Origin: Acidimicrobiales bacterium
Lineage (GTDB): Bacteria; Actinomycetota; Acidimicrobiia; Acidimicrobiales; VFJN01
Reading direction: 5' to 3'
DNA length: 64,000 nucleotides
Assembly: GCA_035316325.1 (NCBI GenBank)
Contig: DATHJB010000170.1
Coordinates: 1 to 64,000, forward strand
A program made the position numbers and the translations under genes. Position 1 is the first letter of the stretch, and the number at the start of each line of letters is the position of its first letter. The notes below the pieces were generated by a model, which saw nothing but the letters and a program-made list of their open reading frames with translations, was not told where the DNA came from and ran no database searches. Positions 49,191-57,562 of the stretch are shown here, in pieces.

Positions 49191-50545
49191 CCGAAGCGAT
49201 ACGCCGCGCCGGGCAGGTCGCCTGGGCGCTGACGGGGATGGCGGTGGTGCTGGCCATCCTGTTGTACCTCGGCTGGGTGATCCGGGTGGTGTGGCCGCCG
49301 CTGATCCTGGCGGGCGCCATCGTGTTCCTGCTCAACCCGATCGTCACGATGCTGCACCGCCGCGGCCTGCCCCGGGTGCTGGGCACGGCGGCCACCTACC
49401 TGGGCGGGGTCGGCCTGGTCGTGCTGGTCGGCTTCCTCCTGGCCCCGCAGGTGGGCGATCAGTGGGACGAGCTGGCCGACGACTGGCCCGAGCTGCGCGA
49501 GGAGGTGGAGGACTGGGTCGACGACCGCGCCGAGCAGTCGGCCGAGAACGACTGGCCGGTCCAGATCCCGACGTGGAACGAGCTCGAGGACTCGCTGTCC
49601 GACGACCACGCCCCCCGCGACCTCGACGGCGACGGCGACGTCACCGCCGCCGAGCGGGCCGAGCAGCGCCGCGACGAGCTGTTCGACCAGATCGACAGCT
49701 TCCGCGAGATGGGCCTGCGGATCTTCCACGTCGGCCTGATCTTCGTGCTGGCGCCGATCATCGCCTTCTACCTGCTGATCGACCTGCCCCACATCCGGCG
49801 CGTCACCGAGAGCCTGGTGCCGGAGGCCCGCAAGCAGGAGGTGCAGCTGGTCGCGCACCGGCTGAACCTCGCCATCGGCGGCTACTTCCGCGGACAGCTC
49901 CTGGTGGCGGGGATCGTGGGGACGATGGCGTCGATCGGCCTCGCCATCATCGACCTGCCGTTCTGGCTGGTGGTCGGCATGGTGGCCGGCATCTTCAACA
50001 TGATCCCGATGGTCGGGCCGTACCTCGGCGCCGTGCCCGGCGTGGTGGTCGCCCTGACGACCGGGGACCCCACGAAGGCCCTGTGGGTGATCGTGGTGAT
50101 GGTCGTCGTCCAGCAGATCGACAACCACTTCATCAGCCCGGTGGTGATGCAGCGGGCGGTGAGGCTGCACCCGGCGGTCGTCATGCTGACCCTGCTGGCG
50201 GGCGGCACCCTGGGCGGGTTCTTCGGCCTGCTGCTGGCGGTGCCGACCGTGGCCGTGCTGAAGGTCCTGGTCGGGCACCTGTGGCGTACCTACGTGCTGC
50301 AGCAGCCCATCGAGGTCGAGGCGCTGGCGTTCGCGGCGATGGACACCCAGCCCGGCGTCGGGCCCGTCGAGAAGGTCGAGCAGCGCAGCGAGCCGCTCGA
50401 CCGCATCGCCTACCCGGTCGACTCGGACACAGTGCCCGAGCCGGAGCCGGACGCTCCGGACGACGCCGCGACCACGGAGAGCGGCGACGATCCGGAGAAT
50501 TCTGCCACCGACAGCGCCGACGACGACGAGCCCTCGGCAGACTGA
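49187..50545 (+). CDS. AI-2E-type permease with EF-hand-like loop
   Basis: The product is 452 aa. Transmembrane segments lie near residues 12-55 and 66-87. A large predicted extracytoplasmic loop (88-172) follows, then further membrane segments with the family pattern (AGIFNMIPMVGPYLGAVPGV, DNHFISPVVMQ). The loop contains D145-L-D-G-D-G-D-V-T-A-A-E156, a full EF-hand-like calcium-loop pattern, next to a very acidic stretch. The C-terminal tail is acidic and disordered. The family exports autoinducer-2 or acts as ion antiporters; the substrate here is unknown. It overlaps glycerate kinase by 4 nt. Confidence 0.83.
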   Translation: MTEAIRRAGQVAWALTGMAVVLAILLYLGWVIRVVWPPLILAGAIVFLLNPIVTMLHRRGLPRVLGTAATYLGGVGLVVLVGFLLAPQVGDQWDELADDWPELREEVEDWVDDRAEQSAENDWPVQIPTWNELEDSLSDDHAPRDLDGDGDVTAAERAEQRRDELFDQIDSFREMGLRIFHVGLIFVLAPIIAFYLLIDLPHIRRVTESLVPEARKQEVQLVAHRLNLAIGGYFRGQLLVAGIVGTMASIGLAIIDLPFWLVVGMVAGIFNMIPMVGPYLGAVPGVVVALTTGDPTKALWVIVVMVVVQQIDNHFISPVVMQRAVRLHPAVVMLTLLAGGTLGGFFGLLLAVPTVAVLKVLVGHLWRTYVLQQPIEVEALAFAAMDTQPGVGPVEKVEQRSEPLDRIAYPVDSDTVPEPEPDAPDDAATTESGDDPENSATDSADDDEPSAD

Positions 50546-50582
50546 CTGCCCGCCCGGTCCCTCCGGACGGACCGCCACGAGG

Positions 50583-51485
50583 ATGCCGATGCCCACACCC
50601 CGACGCGCCGCGGCTGCGGACTACACCGTCGAGCCCTTCGCCGACCGCACGGCGACGGCGACGCTGGTGGTGCCGGCGCGCGACGAGGCGGCCAGCGTCG
50701 CCCACACGGTGATGGGCGCGGTGGTGATGCAGAAGCTCGACGTGATCGACCGGGTGCTGGTGGTCGACGGTGGCTCGTCGGACGACACGATGCTGGAGGC
50801 CCAGCTGGCCGGCGCCGACGTGGTCGCCGCAGCCGACGTGTGGCCCGAACTGGGCCCGGTGCTGGGCAAGGGCGACGCCCTGTGGCGGGCGCTGGCCCTG
50901 GTCGACACCGACGTGGTGGCGTTCCTCGACGCCGACCTGGAGGGGGACATCGGCCGGTTCGTGCGGGGCCTGGTGGGGCCGCTGGTGCTCGGGGGCGCCG
51001 AGACCCAGTTCGTGAAGGGGTCGTTCCACCGCATCAACCCCGACGGCGCCGATGCGGCCGATCCGTTCGACGGTGGCCGCGTCACCGAGCTGATGGCCCG
51101 ACCGCTGCTCAACCTGTGGCGCCCCGACCTGGCGGGCTTCTACCAGCCCCTCGGCGGCCAGGTGGCGGGCCGCACCGAGCTGCTGCGGTCGCTCCCGATG
51201 CTCACGGGCTACGCGGTGGAGGTCGCGATGCTGGTCGACGTGGTCGACCGGGTGGGCCTCGATGCCGTGGTGGAGGTCGACCTGGGCTCGCTGCGCAACC
51301 GGTCCCGTCCCACGGCCGCCCTGGCGCCCATGGCCCAGGAGGTGCTCTACGGCTTCGCCTCCCGGGTGCTGCCCGACGACGTCGTGCCGCCCTGGTCGCC
51401 GTACGTCCGCCCCCGGCGGGACGGCACCGGCGTGGAGGCCGACACAGCCCTCGTGGTGGAGCGCCCGCCTCACAGCGGTCTTTGA
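50583..51485 (+). CDS. gpgS: Glucosyl-3-phosphoglycerate synthase
   Basis: The product is 300 aa. The GT81/GT-A fold has VVPARDEAASVAHTV, VLVVDGGSSDDT, the metal-binding AFLDADLEGD, ETQFVKGSFHR, PDLAGFYQPLGGQVAG, and LTGYAVEVAMLVDV with DLGSLRNRSRP. It transfers glucose from a nucleotide sugar to 3-phosphoglycerate, the first step to glucosylglycerate and to methylglucose lipopolysaccharides. It faces folP2 as in mycobacteria (Rv1208/Rv1207). Its stop codon lies in the left arm of a perfect 20-bp hairpin. ATG 50583 or 50589 may start it. Confidence 0.92.
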   Translation: MPMPTPRRAAAADYTVEPFADRTATATLVVPARDEAASVAHTVMGAVVMQKLDVIDRVLVVDGGSSDDTMLEAQLAGADVVAAADVWPELGPVLGKGDALWRALALVDTDVVAFLDADLEGDIGRFVRGLVGPLVLGGAETQFVKGSFHRINPDGADAADPFDGGRVTELMARPLLNLWRPDLAGFYQPLGGQVAGRTELLRSLPMLTGYAVEVAMLVDVVDRVGLDAVVEVDLGSLRNRSRPTAALAPMAQEVLYGFASRVLPDDVVPPWSPYVRPRRDGTGVEADTALVVERPPHSGL

Positions 51486-51524
51486 AGGGAAACGACCACA
51501 TACGGGTCGTTTCCCTTCAAAGAC
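51478..51524. terminator. Bidirectional hairpin holding the stops of gpgS and folP2 (hairpin 3)
   Basis: Perfect 20-bp stem: 51478-51497 pairs with 51505-51524, 7-nt loop. Each arm contains TTTGA, so the gpgS TGA (51483-51485) and the folP2 TGA (51517-51519, minus) occupy equivalent positions in the two arms. There is no long U-tract. Confidence 0.8.
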
Positions 51525-52425
51525 GAGGGGGCGGCGGCTGGCGGCGCAGGTGGACGGGCAGCTCGAGGTCCTCGGGGATGTCGTTCCGGCCCGCCAGCAC
51601 GTCGGCGACGGCCAGGTAGTCGGCGACCTCGGCCACGTCGTGCACCCGGAACACGTAGCCCGGCTGGGCGGCCAGGTGCCCGACGGCCGCCAGCGTCCCG
51701 GCCAGGCGCTCCCGGGGCGGCCGCCCGGTGATCGCCCCCACGAAGTCCTTGCGGGACAGGGCCAGCAGCAGCGGCCGGCCCAGGGCCCGCACGCGGTCGA
51801 TCTCCCGCAGCACCGTCACCGTCTGGTACGGGGTCTTGGAGAAGTCGGGTCCCGGGTCGAGCACGATCGACTCCCGGGCCACGCCCCGCCGCGTCGCCTC
51901 GTCGATCGAGGCGTTCAGCATCGACACGACGTCGCCGGTCACGTTGTCGTAGAGCAGGGGGTCGGTGAGCCGCTCCTTCGGCCTGGAGCGGTTGTGCATG
52001 AGCACCAGCCCCGCCCCGACCTCGGCGCACAGGTCGGCGATCTCCGGGTAGAGCAGCCCGCTCACGTCGTTGACCATCGCCGCCCCTGCCGCCAGCACCG
52101 CCTCGACCACCGGCGGCTTGTAGGTGTCGACCGACACGAGCACGTCGGGCAGCGCCGCCAGGATCCCCTCCACCACCGGAAGCACCCGGCGGACCTCCTC
52201 GTCGGCCTCCACCTCGGGCACGCCGGTGATGCCGGACTGCCCGCCCACGTCGATCACGGTCGCCCCCTGCTCCACCAGCTCGACCGCCCGGGCCACGCGC
52301 GAGGCCACGTCCGGGTACTCGCCGGCGTCGGAGAACGAGTCGGGCGTGGCGTTGACGATGCCCATCAGCGCCGGGCGGGAGAGGTCGACAGCACGGCCAC
52401 GCACGACCAGGCGGGGAGCTTCCAC
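51517..52425 (-). CDS. folP2: DHPS paralogue FolP2
   Basis: The product is 302 aa. It keeps MGIVNATPDSFSDAG, VSVDTYKPPVVEA, MVNDVSG, VLDPGPDFSKT, LALSRKDFVG and FRVHDV. The pterin/pABA loop reads VIDVGGQSGITGVPEV in place of VDVGGESTRPGA, as in the mycobacterial FolP2 branch, which also deviates there. That branch is generally thought not to supply DHPS activity, so another pterin- or sugar-related role is likely. It converges on gpgS, a conserved pairing. Confidence 0.85.
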   Translation of the reverse strand: MEAPRLVVRGRAVDLSRPALMGIVNATPDSFSDAGEYPDVASRVARAVELVEQGATVIDVGGQSGITGVPEVEADEEVRRVLPVVEGILAALPDVLVSVDTYKPPVVEAVLAAGAAMVNDVSGLLYPEIADLCAEVGAGLVLMHNRSRPKERLTDPLLYDNVTGDVVSMLNASIDEATRRGVARESIVLDPGPDFSKTPYQTVTVLREIDRVRALGRPLLLALSRKDFVGAITGRPPRERLAGTLAAVGHLAAQPGYVFRVHDVAEVADYLAVADVLAGRNDIPEDLELPVHLRRQPPPPRL

Positions 52426-52476
52426 GCCCGCACCCTAGGAGGCCCGAGGAATGCCGGGATCACGGGAGGGGTTGGG

Positions 52477-52482
52477 TACGAT
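52477..52482 (+). promoter_or_regulatory. -10 candidate (TACGAT) of cysO
   Basis: TANNNT box in the gap between divergent folP2 and cysO; the leader contains GAGGTG 8 nt before ATG 52522. Confidence 0.4.
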
Positions 52483-52521
52483 CGCCCGCCGACGTCCCAC
52501 CCTCTCCGAGGTGTCCTCCCC

Positions 52522-52797
52522 ATGACCGTGTCCGTTCGCATCCCCACCACGCTGCGCACCCTCACCGCCGGCCAGTCCGAGGTGAAGCTGGAGGGAACGA
52601 CCGTCGGCGAGGTGCTGACCAACCTGGACGAGGCCCATCCCGGCTTCTCCAGCCGCCTGCTCGACGACGACGGCAACCTGCGCCGCTTCGTCAACGTGTT
52701 CGTCGCCGACGACGACATCCGCTTCCTCTCCGGCCTCGAGACCCCGGTCCCCGAGGGCGAGACGGTCTCGATCATCCCCGCAGTGGCTGGCGGTTGA
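52522..52797 (+). CDS. cysO: CysO-type sulfur carrier protein (MoaD/ThiS family)
   Basis: The product is 91 aa. The ubiquitin-like fold ends in IIPAVAGG with the Gly-Gly tail that is adenylated and thiocarboxylated. VSVRIPTTLRTLTAGQ and RRFVNVFVADDDIRFLSGL closely match mycobacterial CysO, the sulfur donor for CysM-dependent cysteine synthesis. The partner genes (mec, cysM) are not in this window. It lies just upstream of the groEL operators. Confidence 0.83.
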   Translation: MTVSVRIPTTLRTLTAGQSEVKLEGTTVGEVLTNLDEAHPGFSSRLLDDDGNLRRFVNVFVADDDIRFLSGLETPVPEGETVSIIPAVAGG

Positions 52798-52813
52798 ACC
52801 CCACCGAGGGCGG

Positions 52814-52840
52814 TTAGCACTCGGCGGTTGCGAGTGCTGA
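52814..52840 (+). promoter_or_regulatory. CIRCE operator 1 (HrcA site)
   Basis: TTAGCACTC, 9-nt spacer, GAGTGCTGA; one base from the consensus. This is the binding site of the heat-shock repressor HrcA. Confidence 0.93.
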
Positions 52841-52858
52841 CCGAGGGTGCTTGACTGG

Positions 52859-54542
<1,684 letters not shown>

Positions 54543-54582
54543 TCCTTCGCTGAAAGACCCCACCCCCGTCTCTCGACGGGTA

Positions 54583-54624
54583 CGACGGCCGGCTGTCCCC
54601 GCGACAGCCGGCCGTCGCGTTTTC
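54583..54624 (+). terminator. Strong intrinsic terminator after groEL
   Basis: A perfect 15-bp GC-rich stem pairs 54583-54597 with 54603-54617 around a 5-nt loop, followed by CGTTTTC. Confidence 0.88.
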
Positions 54625-54660
54625 GGCGCCGCGGAGTCGGTCGAGGCGACGGCCCACCGT

Positions 54661-54666
54661 TAGGTT
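54661..54666 (+). promoter_or_regulatory. -10 box (TAGGTT) of the histidine phosphatase operon
   Basis: TANNNT box 6 nt upstream of ATG 54673, the start of a six-codon leader frame. Confidence 0.45.
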
Positions 54667-54672
54667 GGGGAC

Positions 54673-54693
54673 ATGAACGGCGGACGGACATGA
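54673..54693 (+). CDS. Six-residue leader frame (MNGGRT) coupled to the phosphatase
   Basis: ATG 54673 opens MNGGRT and its TGA (54691-54693) overlaps the phosphatase ATG (54690). With the -10 box only 6 nt upstream, this would be the leaderless first frame, delivering ribosomes to the main gene by ATGA coupling. Confidence 0.4.
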   Translation: MNGGRT

Positions 54694-55337
54694 CGCGGTT
54701 GGTCCTCATCCGGCACGGCGAGGCGCAGGTCGCCCTCGACGGCATCATCGCGGGCGAGGAGCACTGCCGGGGCCTGTCCGACCACGGTCGTCGCCAGGCC
54801 GCCGCCCTCCGGGACCGCCTCAAGGAGACCGGCGAGCTGGGCGACGTCGGCGCCCTCTACGCCAGCACCGTCCCCCGGGCCCGGGAGACCGCCGAGATCA
54901 TCGCCCCCGCCCTCGGCCACCTCGACATACGCCTGGAGCGGGAGTTGCGGGAGTTCGACGCCGGCGAGGGCCACGGCCTCACCTGGGAGCAGTTCGACGA
55001 GCGCTACCCCCGGCCGGCCACGTTCGATCCGCACACCCTCCGCGCTCCGGGCGGCGAGACGTGGGCGGCGTTCGCCGAGCGGGTGGAGCGGGCGCTCGGC
55101 CGGATCGTGCGCGACCACCCCGACCAGACCGTCGTCGTGGCGTGCCACGGCGGCGTGATCGAGCAGTCGTTCCACCTGTGGGGCGTGTCGGCCGTGCAGG
55201 GCCTGCACATCGACATCCGGAACACCGGCATCACCGAGTTCCACTGGACCGACGTGTGGCCCTGGCACCAGCCGTCGGAGCCCACCTGGCGCCTCGTGCG
55301 CCACAACGACGCCGCGCACCTCGTCGGTCTGGTGTAG
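54690..55337 (+). CDS. Histidine phosphatase family protein (phosphoglycerate-mutase-like)
   Basis: The product is 215 aa. LVLIRHGEA is the catalytic RHG motif; GLSDHGRRQAAAL, YASTVPRARETAEI, EFDAGEGHGLTWEQF and VVVACHGGVIE (second catalytic His) follow. It is a cytosolic phosphatase or mutase of unknown substrate. CGGACGGA in the leader is only a weak Shine-Dalgarno, consistent with coupling to the leader frame. Confidence 0.88.
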   Translation: MTRLVLIRHGEAQVALDGIIAGEEHCRGLSDHGRRQAAALRDRLKETGELGDVGALYASTVPRARETAEIIAPALGHLDIRLERELREFDAGEGHGLTWEQFDERYPRPATFDPHTLRAPGGETWAAFAERVERALGRIVRDHPDQTVVVACHGGVIEQSFHLWGVSAVQGLHIDIRNTGITEFHWTDVWPWHQPSEPTWRLVRHNDAAHLVGLV

Positions 55338-55442
55338 ACATCGTGCGCCTGAGCGGATGCGTGCGTGAGAATGCGTTGTGGTGGTGCTGCTGGCTGGGAG
55401 CCTCGCTGTGGGGCTGTGATCCGGCCGGCAAATCTCCACGCG

Positions 55443-55448
55443 TAGCCT
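55443..55448 (+). promoter_or_regulatory. -10 candidate (TAGCCT) of the esterase-like lipoprotein gene
   Basis: TANNNT box 67 nt upstream of ATG 55516 in a 178-nt intergenic stretch that holds no other feature I can support. Confidence 0.3.
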
Positions 55449-55515
55449 GAGCGAACGGGCCTATCTGCTCCGGCTCCTGGCTCGACGGGGCCAGAACGGG
55501 TTCGGGGGGATTCGG

Positions 55516-57519
55516 ATGAAGCGAGCGCTGCTGGTCGTCGTGTTGGCCGTGACCGCGGTGGCGTGCGATCCCCCGCCCACCCACGGCACGATCGACGTCG
55601 CGCTGCCGCACGACCCGGCGAGCTGCGACCCGCTGGGTGGCGAGCGCTGCTACCTGCCCTTCCCCAACGACTACTTCACCGTCCCGGACGCCGACACGGC
55701 CACCGGCAAGCGGGTGAACTTCGGGGCCGAGACCCTGCCGGCCAACGCCGCCGGCACGCACGTCGACCCCGCCGAGCTGAACCGCAACGACGGCTTCTCC
55801 CCGGGCTCGGCGCTGACGGTGCTGCTGCCGGGGGTCGACCTGGCCGCCAGCGGTGCCGCCCCGATCACCAAGATGGCCGGCTCGCTCGACGAGGACGCAC
55901 CGATCGTGATCATGGACGTGGCGACGGGGGAGCGGCGCTCCTACTGGGCCGAGACCGACGTCGGTGCTCCCGACGACGCCCACCGGCTGACGTTCGTGCG
56001 TCCCACCCAGAACTTCGAGGAGGGCCACACCTACGTCGTGGCCCTGCGGGGCCTGGTCGACGGCGCCGGCGAGCCCCTCGCCCCCACCGACGCCTTCCGC
56101 GCCTACCGCGACGCCCTGGACACCGGCATCCCGGCGCTGGAGAACCGCCGCTGGCACATGGAGGGCCTCTTCGGGACCCTCGGCTACTACGGGGTCGAGC
56201 GCGACGACCTGATCCTGGCCTGGGACTTCACCGTCGCCAGCGAGCGCAGCCTGTCGGAGCGGGCGCTCGCCATGCGCGACGACGCCTTCGCCCAGCTCGG
56301 CGACGCCGCCCCCGCCTTTCAGGTAACGAGCGTGACGGAGAGCACCCGGGACAACCTGCTGCGCGAGGTGCAGGGCACGTTCGAGGTGCCCAACTACCTC
56401 ACCGGCGACGGCAGCACCGGCCAGGTGCTCAACAACGGCGACGGGCCCGGCCGCTCGCCGATCCCGCAGCGCAACGGCACCTCCACGGCCCGGTTCATCT
56501 GCACGATCCCCGACTCGGCCGTCAACGCCGACGGCACCGCCCAGCCGACGCAGGCGTCGCTGTACGGGCACGGGCTGATGGGGAGCGCCCGCGAGGTGCT
56601 CGGCGCCGGCTCCCGGTTCTCCCGGATGACCAACACCACGTACTGCGCCACCTGGTGGATCGGCATGTCGGAGGAGGACATCGGCTCGGTGGTGGCGGCG
56701 CTGCAGGACATGTCGGCGTTCCGGACGCTGCCCGACCGGCTGCAGCAGTCGCTGCTCAACTTCCAGTTCCTGGGTCGGCTGGTGACGCACGCCGACGGCC
56801 TGTCGTCGGACCCGGCGTTCCAGGCCGCCGACGGCACCCCGCTGCTCGACCAGCAGAACCTCACGTTCATCGGCGTCAGCCAGGGCGGCATCCTGGGCGG
56901 GGCGGCGACGGCGCTGTCGACCGAGTGGGACCGGGCCTTCCTGGGCGTGCCGGGCATGAACTACTCGACCCTGCTCGACCGCAGCGTCGACTTCGACGTG
57001 TTCGCCGAGCTCTACGACCCCAGCTACCCCGACCGGGTCGACCGCCAGATCGGCATCCTCGTCTCCCAGATGCTGTGGGACCGGGGCGAGAACGACGCCT
57101 ACGCCCAGCACCTCACCGAGGACAACTACCCCGGCTCGGGGGAGAAGCAGGTGCTGCTGTACGAGGCGTTCGGCGACCACCAGGTGGCCAACGTCGGCAC
57201 CGAGGTGATGGCCCGGACGATCGGCGCCAAGGTGCGGACCCCGGGCCTGGCGGCCGGCCGCAGCCCGGACGTCGAGCCGTTCTGGGACATCCGCGCGCTC
57301 GACCCGTCCGAGCTCCCGCACAGCGGCCACTCGTACCTGGTGGTGTGGGACTTCGGCACGCCGACGCCGCCCACCGGCAACGAGCCGAACCGGGCGGGGG
57401 ACGACCCCCACGGCATGGGCCGCGACCAGACCGAGGTGCTCACCATGGCGCTCACCTTCCTGGAGCAGGGCACCCTGGTCGACACCTGCGCCGCCGGCCC
57501 CTGCCAGACCGTCCCCTGA
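55516..57519 (+). CDS. Secreted lipoprotein with alpha/beta-hydrolase (esterase/lipase-like) domain
   Basis: The product is 667 aa. The lipoprotein signal is MKRALLVVVLAVTAVAC. The N-terminal half is beta-rich (FPNDYFTVPDADTATGKRVNF, RLTFVRPTQNFEEGHTYVVALRGLVD), as in the N-domain of some bacterial lipases. The hydrolase half has the nucleophile elbow IGVSQGGILGG; candidate acid and His residues lie in EAFGDHQVAN and SGHSYLVVWDFG. It likely acts on lipids or esters outside the cell; the substrate is unknown. Shine-Dalgarno GGGGGA precedes the start. Confidence 0.75.
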   Translation: MKRALLVVVLAVTAVACDPPPTHGTIDVALPHDPASCDPLGGERCYLPFPNDYFTVPDADTATGKRVNFGAETLPANAAGTHVDPAELNRNDGFSPGSALTVLLPGVDLAASGAAPITKMAGSLDEDAPIVIMDVATGERRSYWAETDVGAPDDAHRLTFVRPTQNFEEGHTYVVALRGLVDGAGEPLAPTDAFRAYRDALDTGIPALENRRWHMEGLFGTLGYYGVERDDLILAWDFTVASERSLSERALAMRDDAFAQLGDAAPAFQVTSVTESTRDNLLREVQGTFEVPNYLTGDGSTGQVLNNGDGPGRSPIPQRNGTSTARFICTIPDSAVNADGTAQPTQASLYGHGLMGSAREVLGAGSRFSRMTNTTYCATWWIGMSEEDIGSVVAALQDMSAFRTLPDRLQQSLLNFQFLGRLVTHADGLSSDPAFQAADGTPLLDQQNLTFIGVSQGGILGGAATALSTEWDRAFLGVPGMNYSTLLDRSVDFDVFAELYDPSYPDRVDRQIGILVSQMLWDRGENDAYAQHLTEDNYPGSGEKQVLLYEAFGDHQVANVGTEVMARTIGAKVRTPGLAAGRSPDVEPFWDIRALDPSELPHSGHSYLVVWDFGTPTPPTGNEPNRAGDDPHGMGRDQTEVLTMALTFLEQGTLVDTCAAGPCQTVP

Positions 57520-57528
57520 CCCTTCGGC

Positions 57529-57534
57529 TAACCT
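57529..57534 (+). promoter_or_regulatory. -10 candidate (TAACCT) of the glycosyltransferase pair
   Basis: TANNNT box 28 nt upstream of ATG 57563; a GGGGGA Shine-Dalgarno lies between. Confidence 0.35.
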
Positions 57535-57562
57535 CTGCGGGCTCGACTTCCTGGGGGACTCG

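Noticed and set aside
49564-49660. Possible dockerin domain in the AI-2E permease loop
   Set aside because: Only one calcium-loop motif is present; dockerins need two in tandem.
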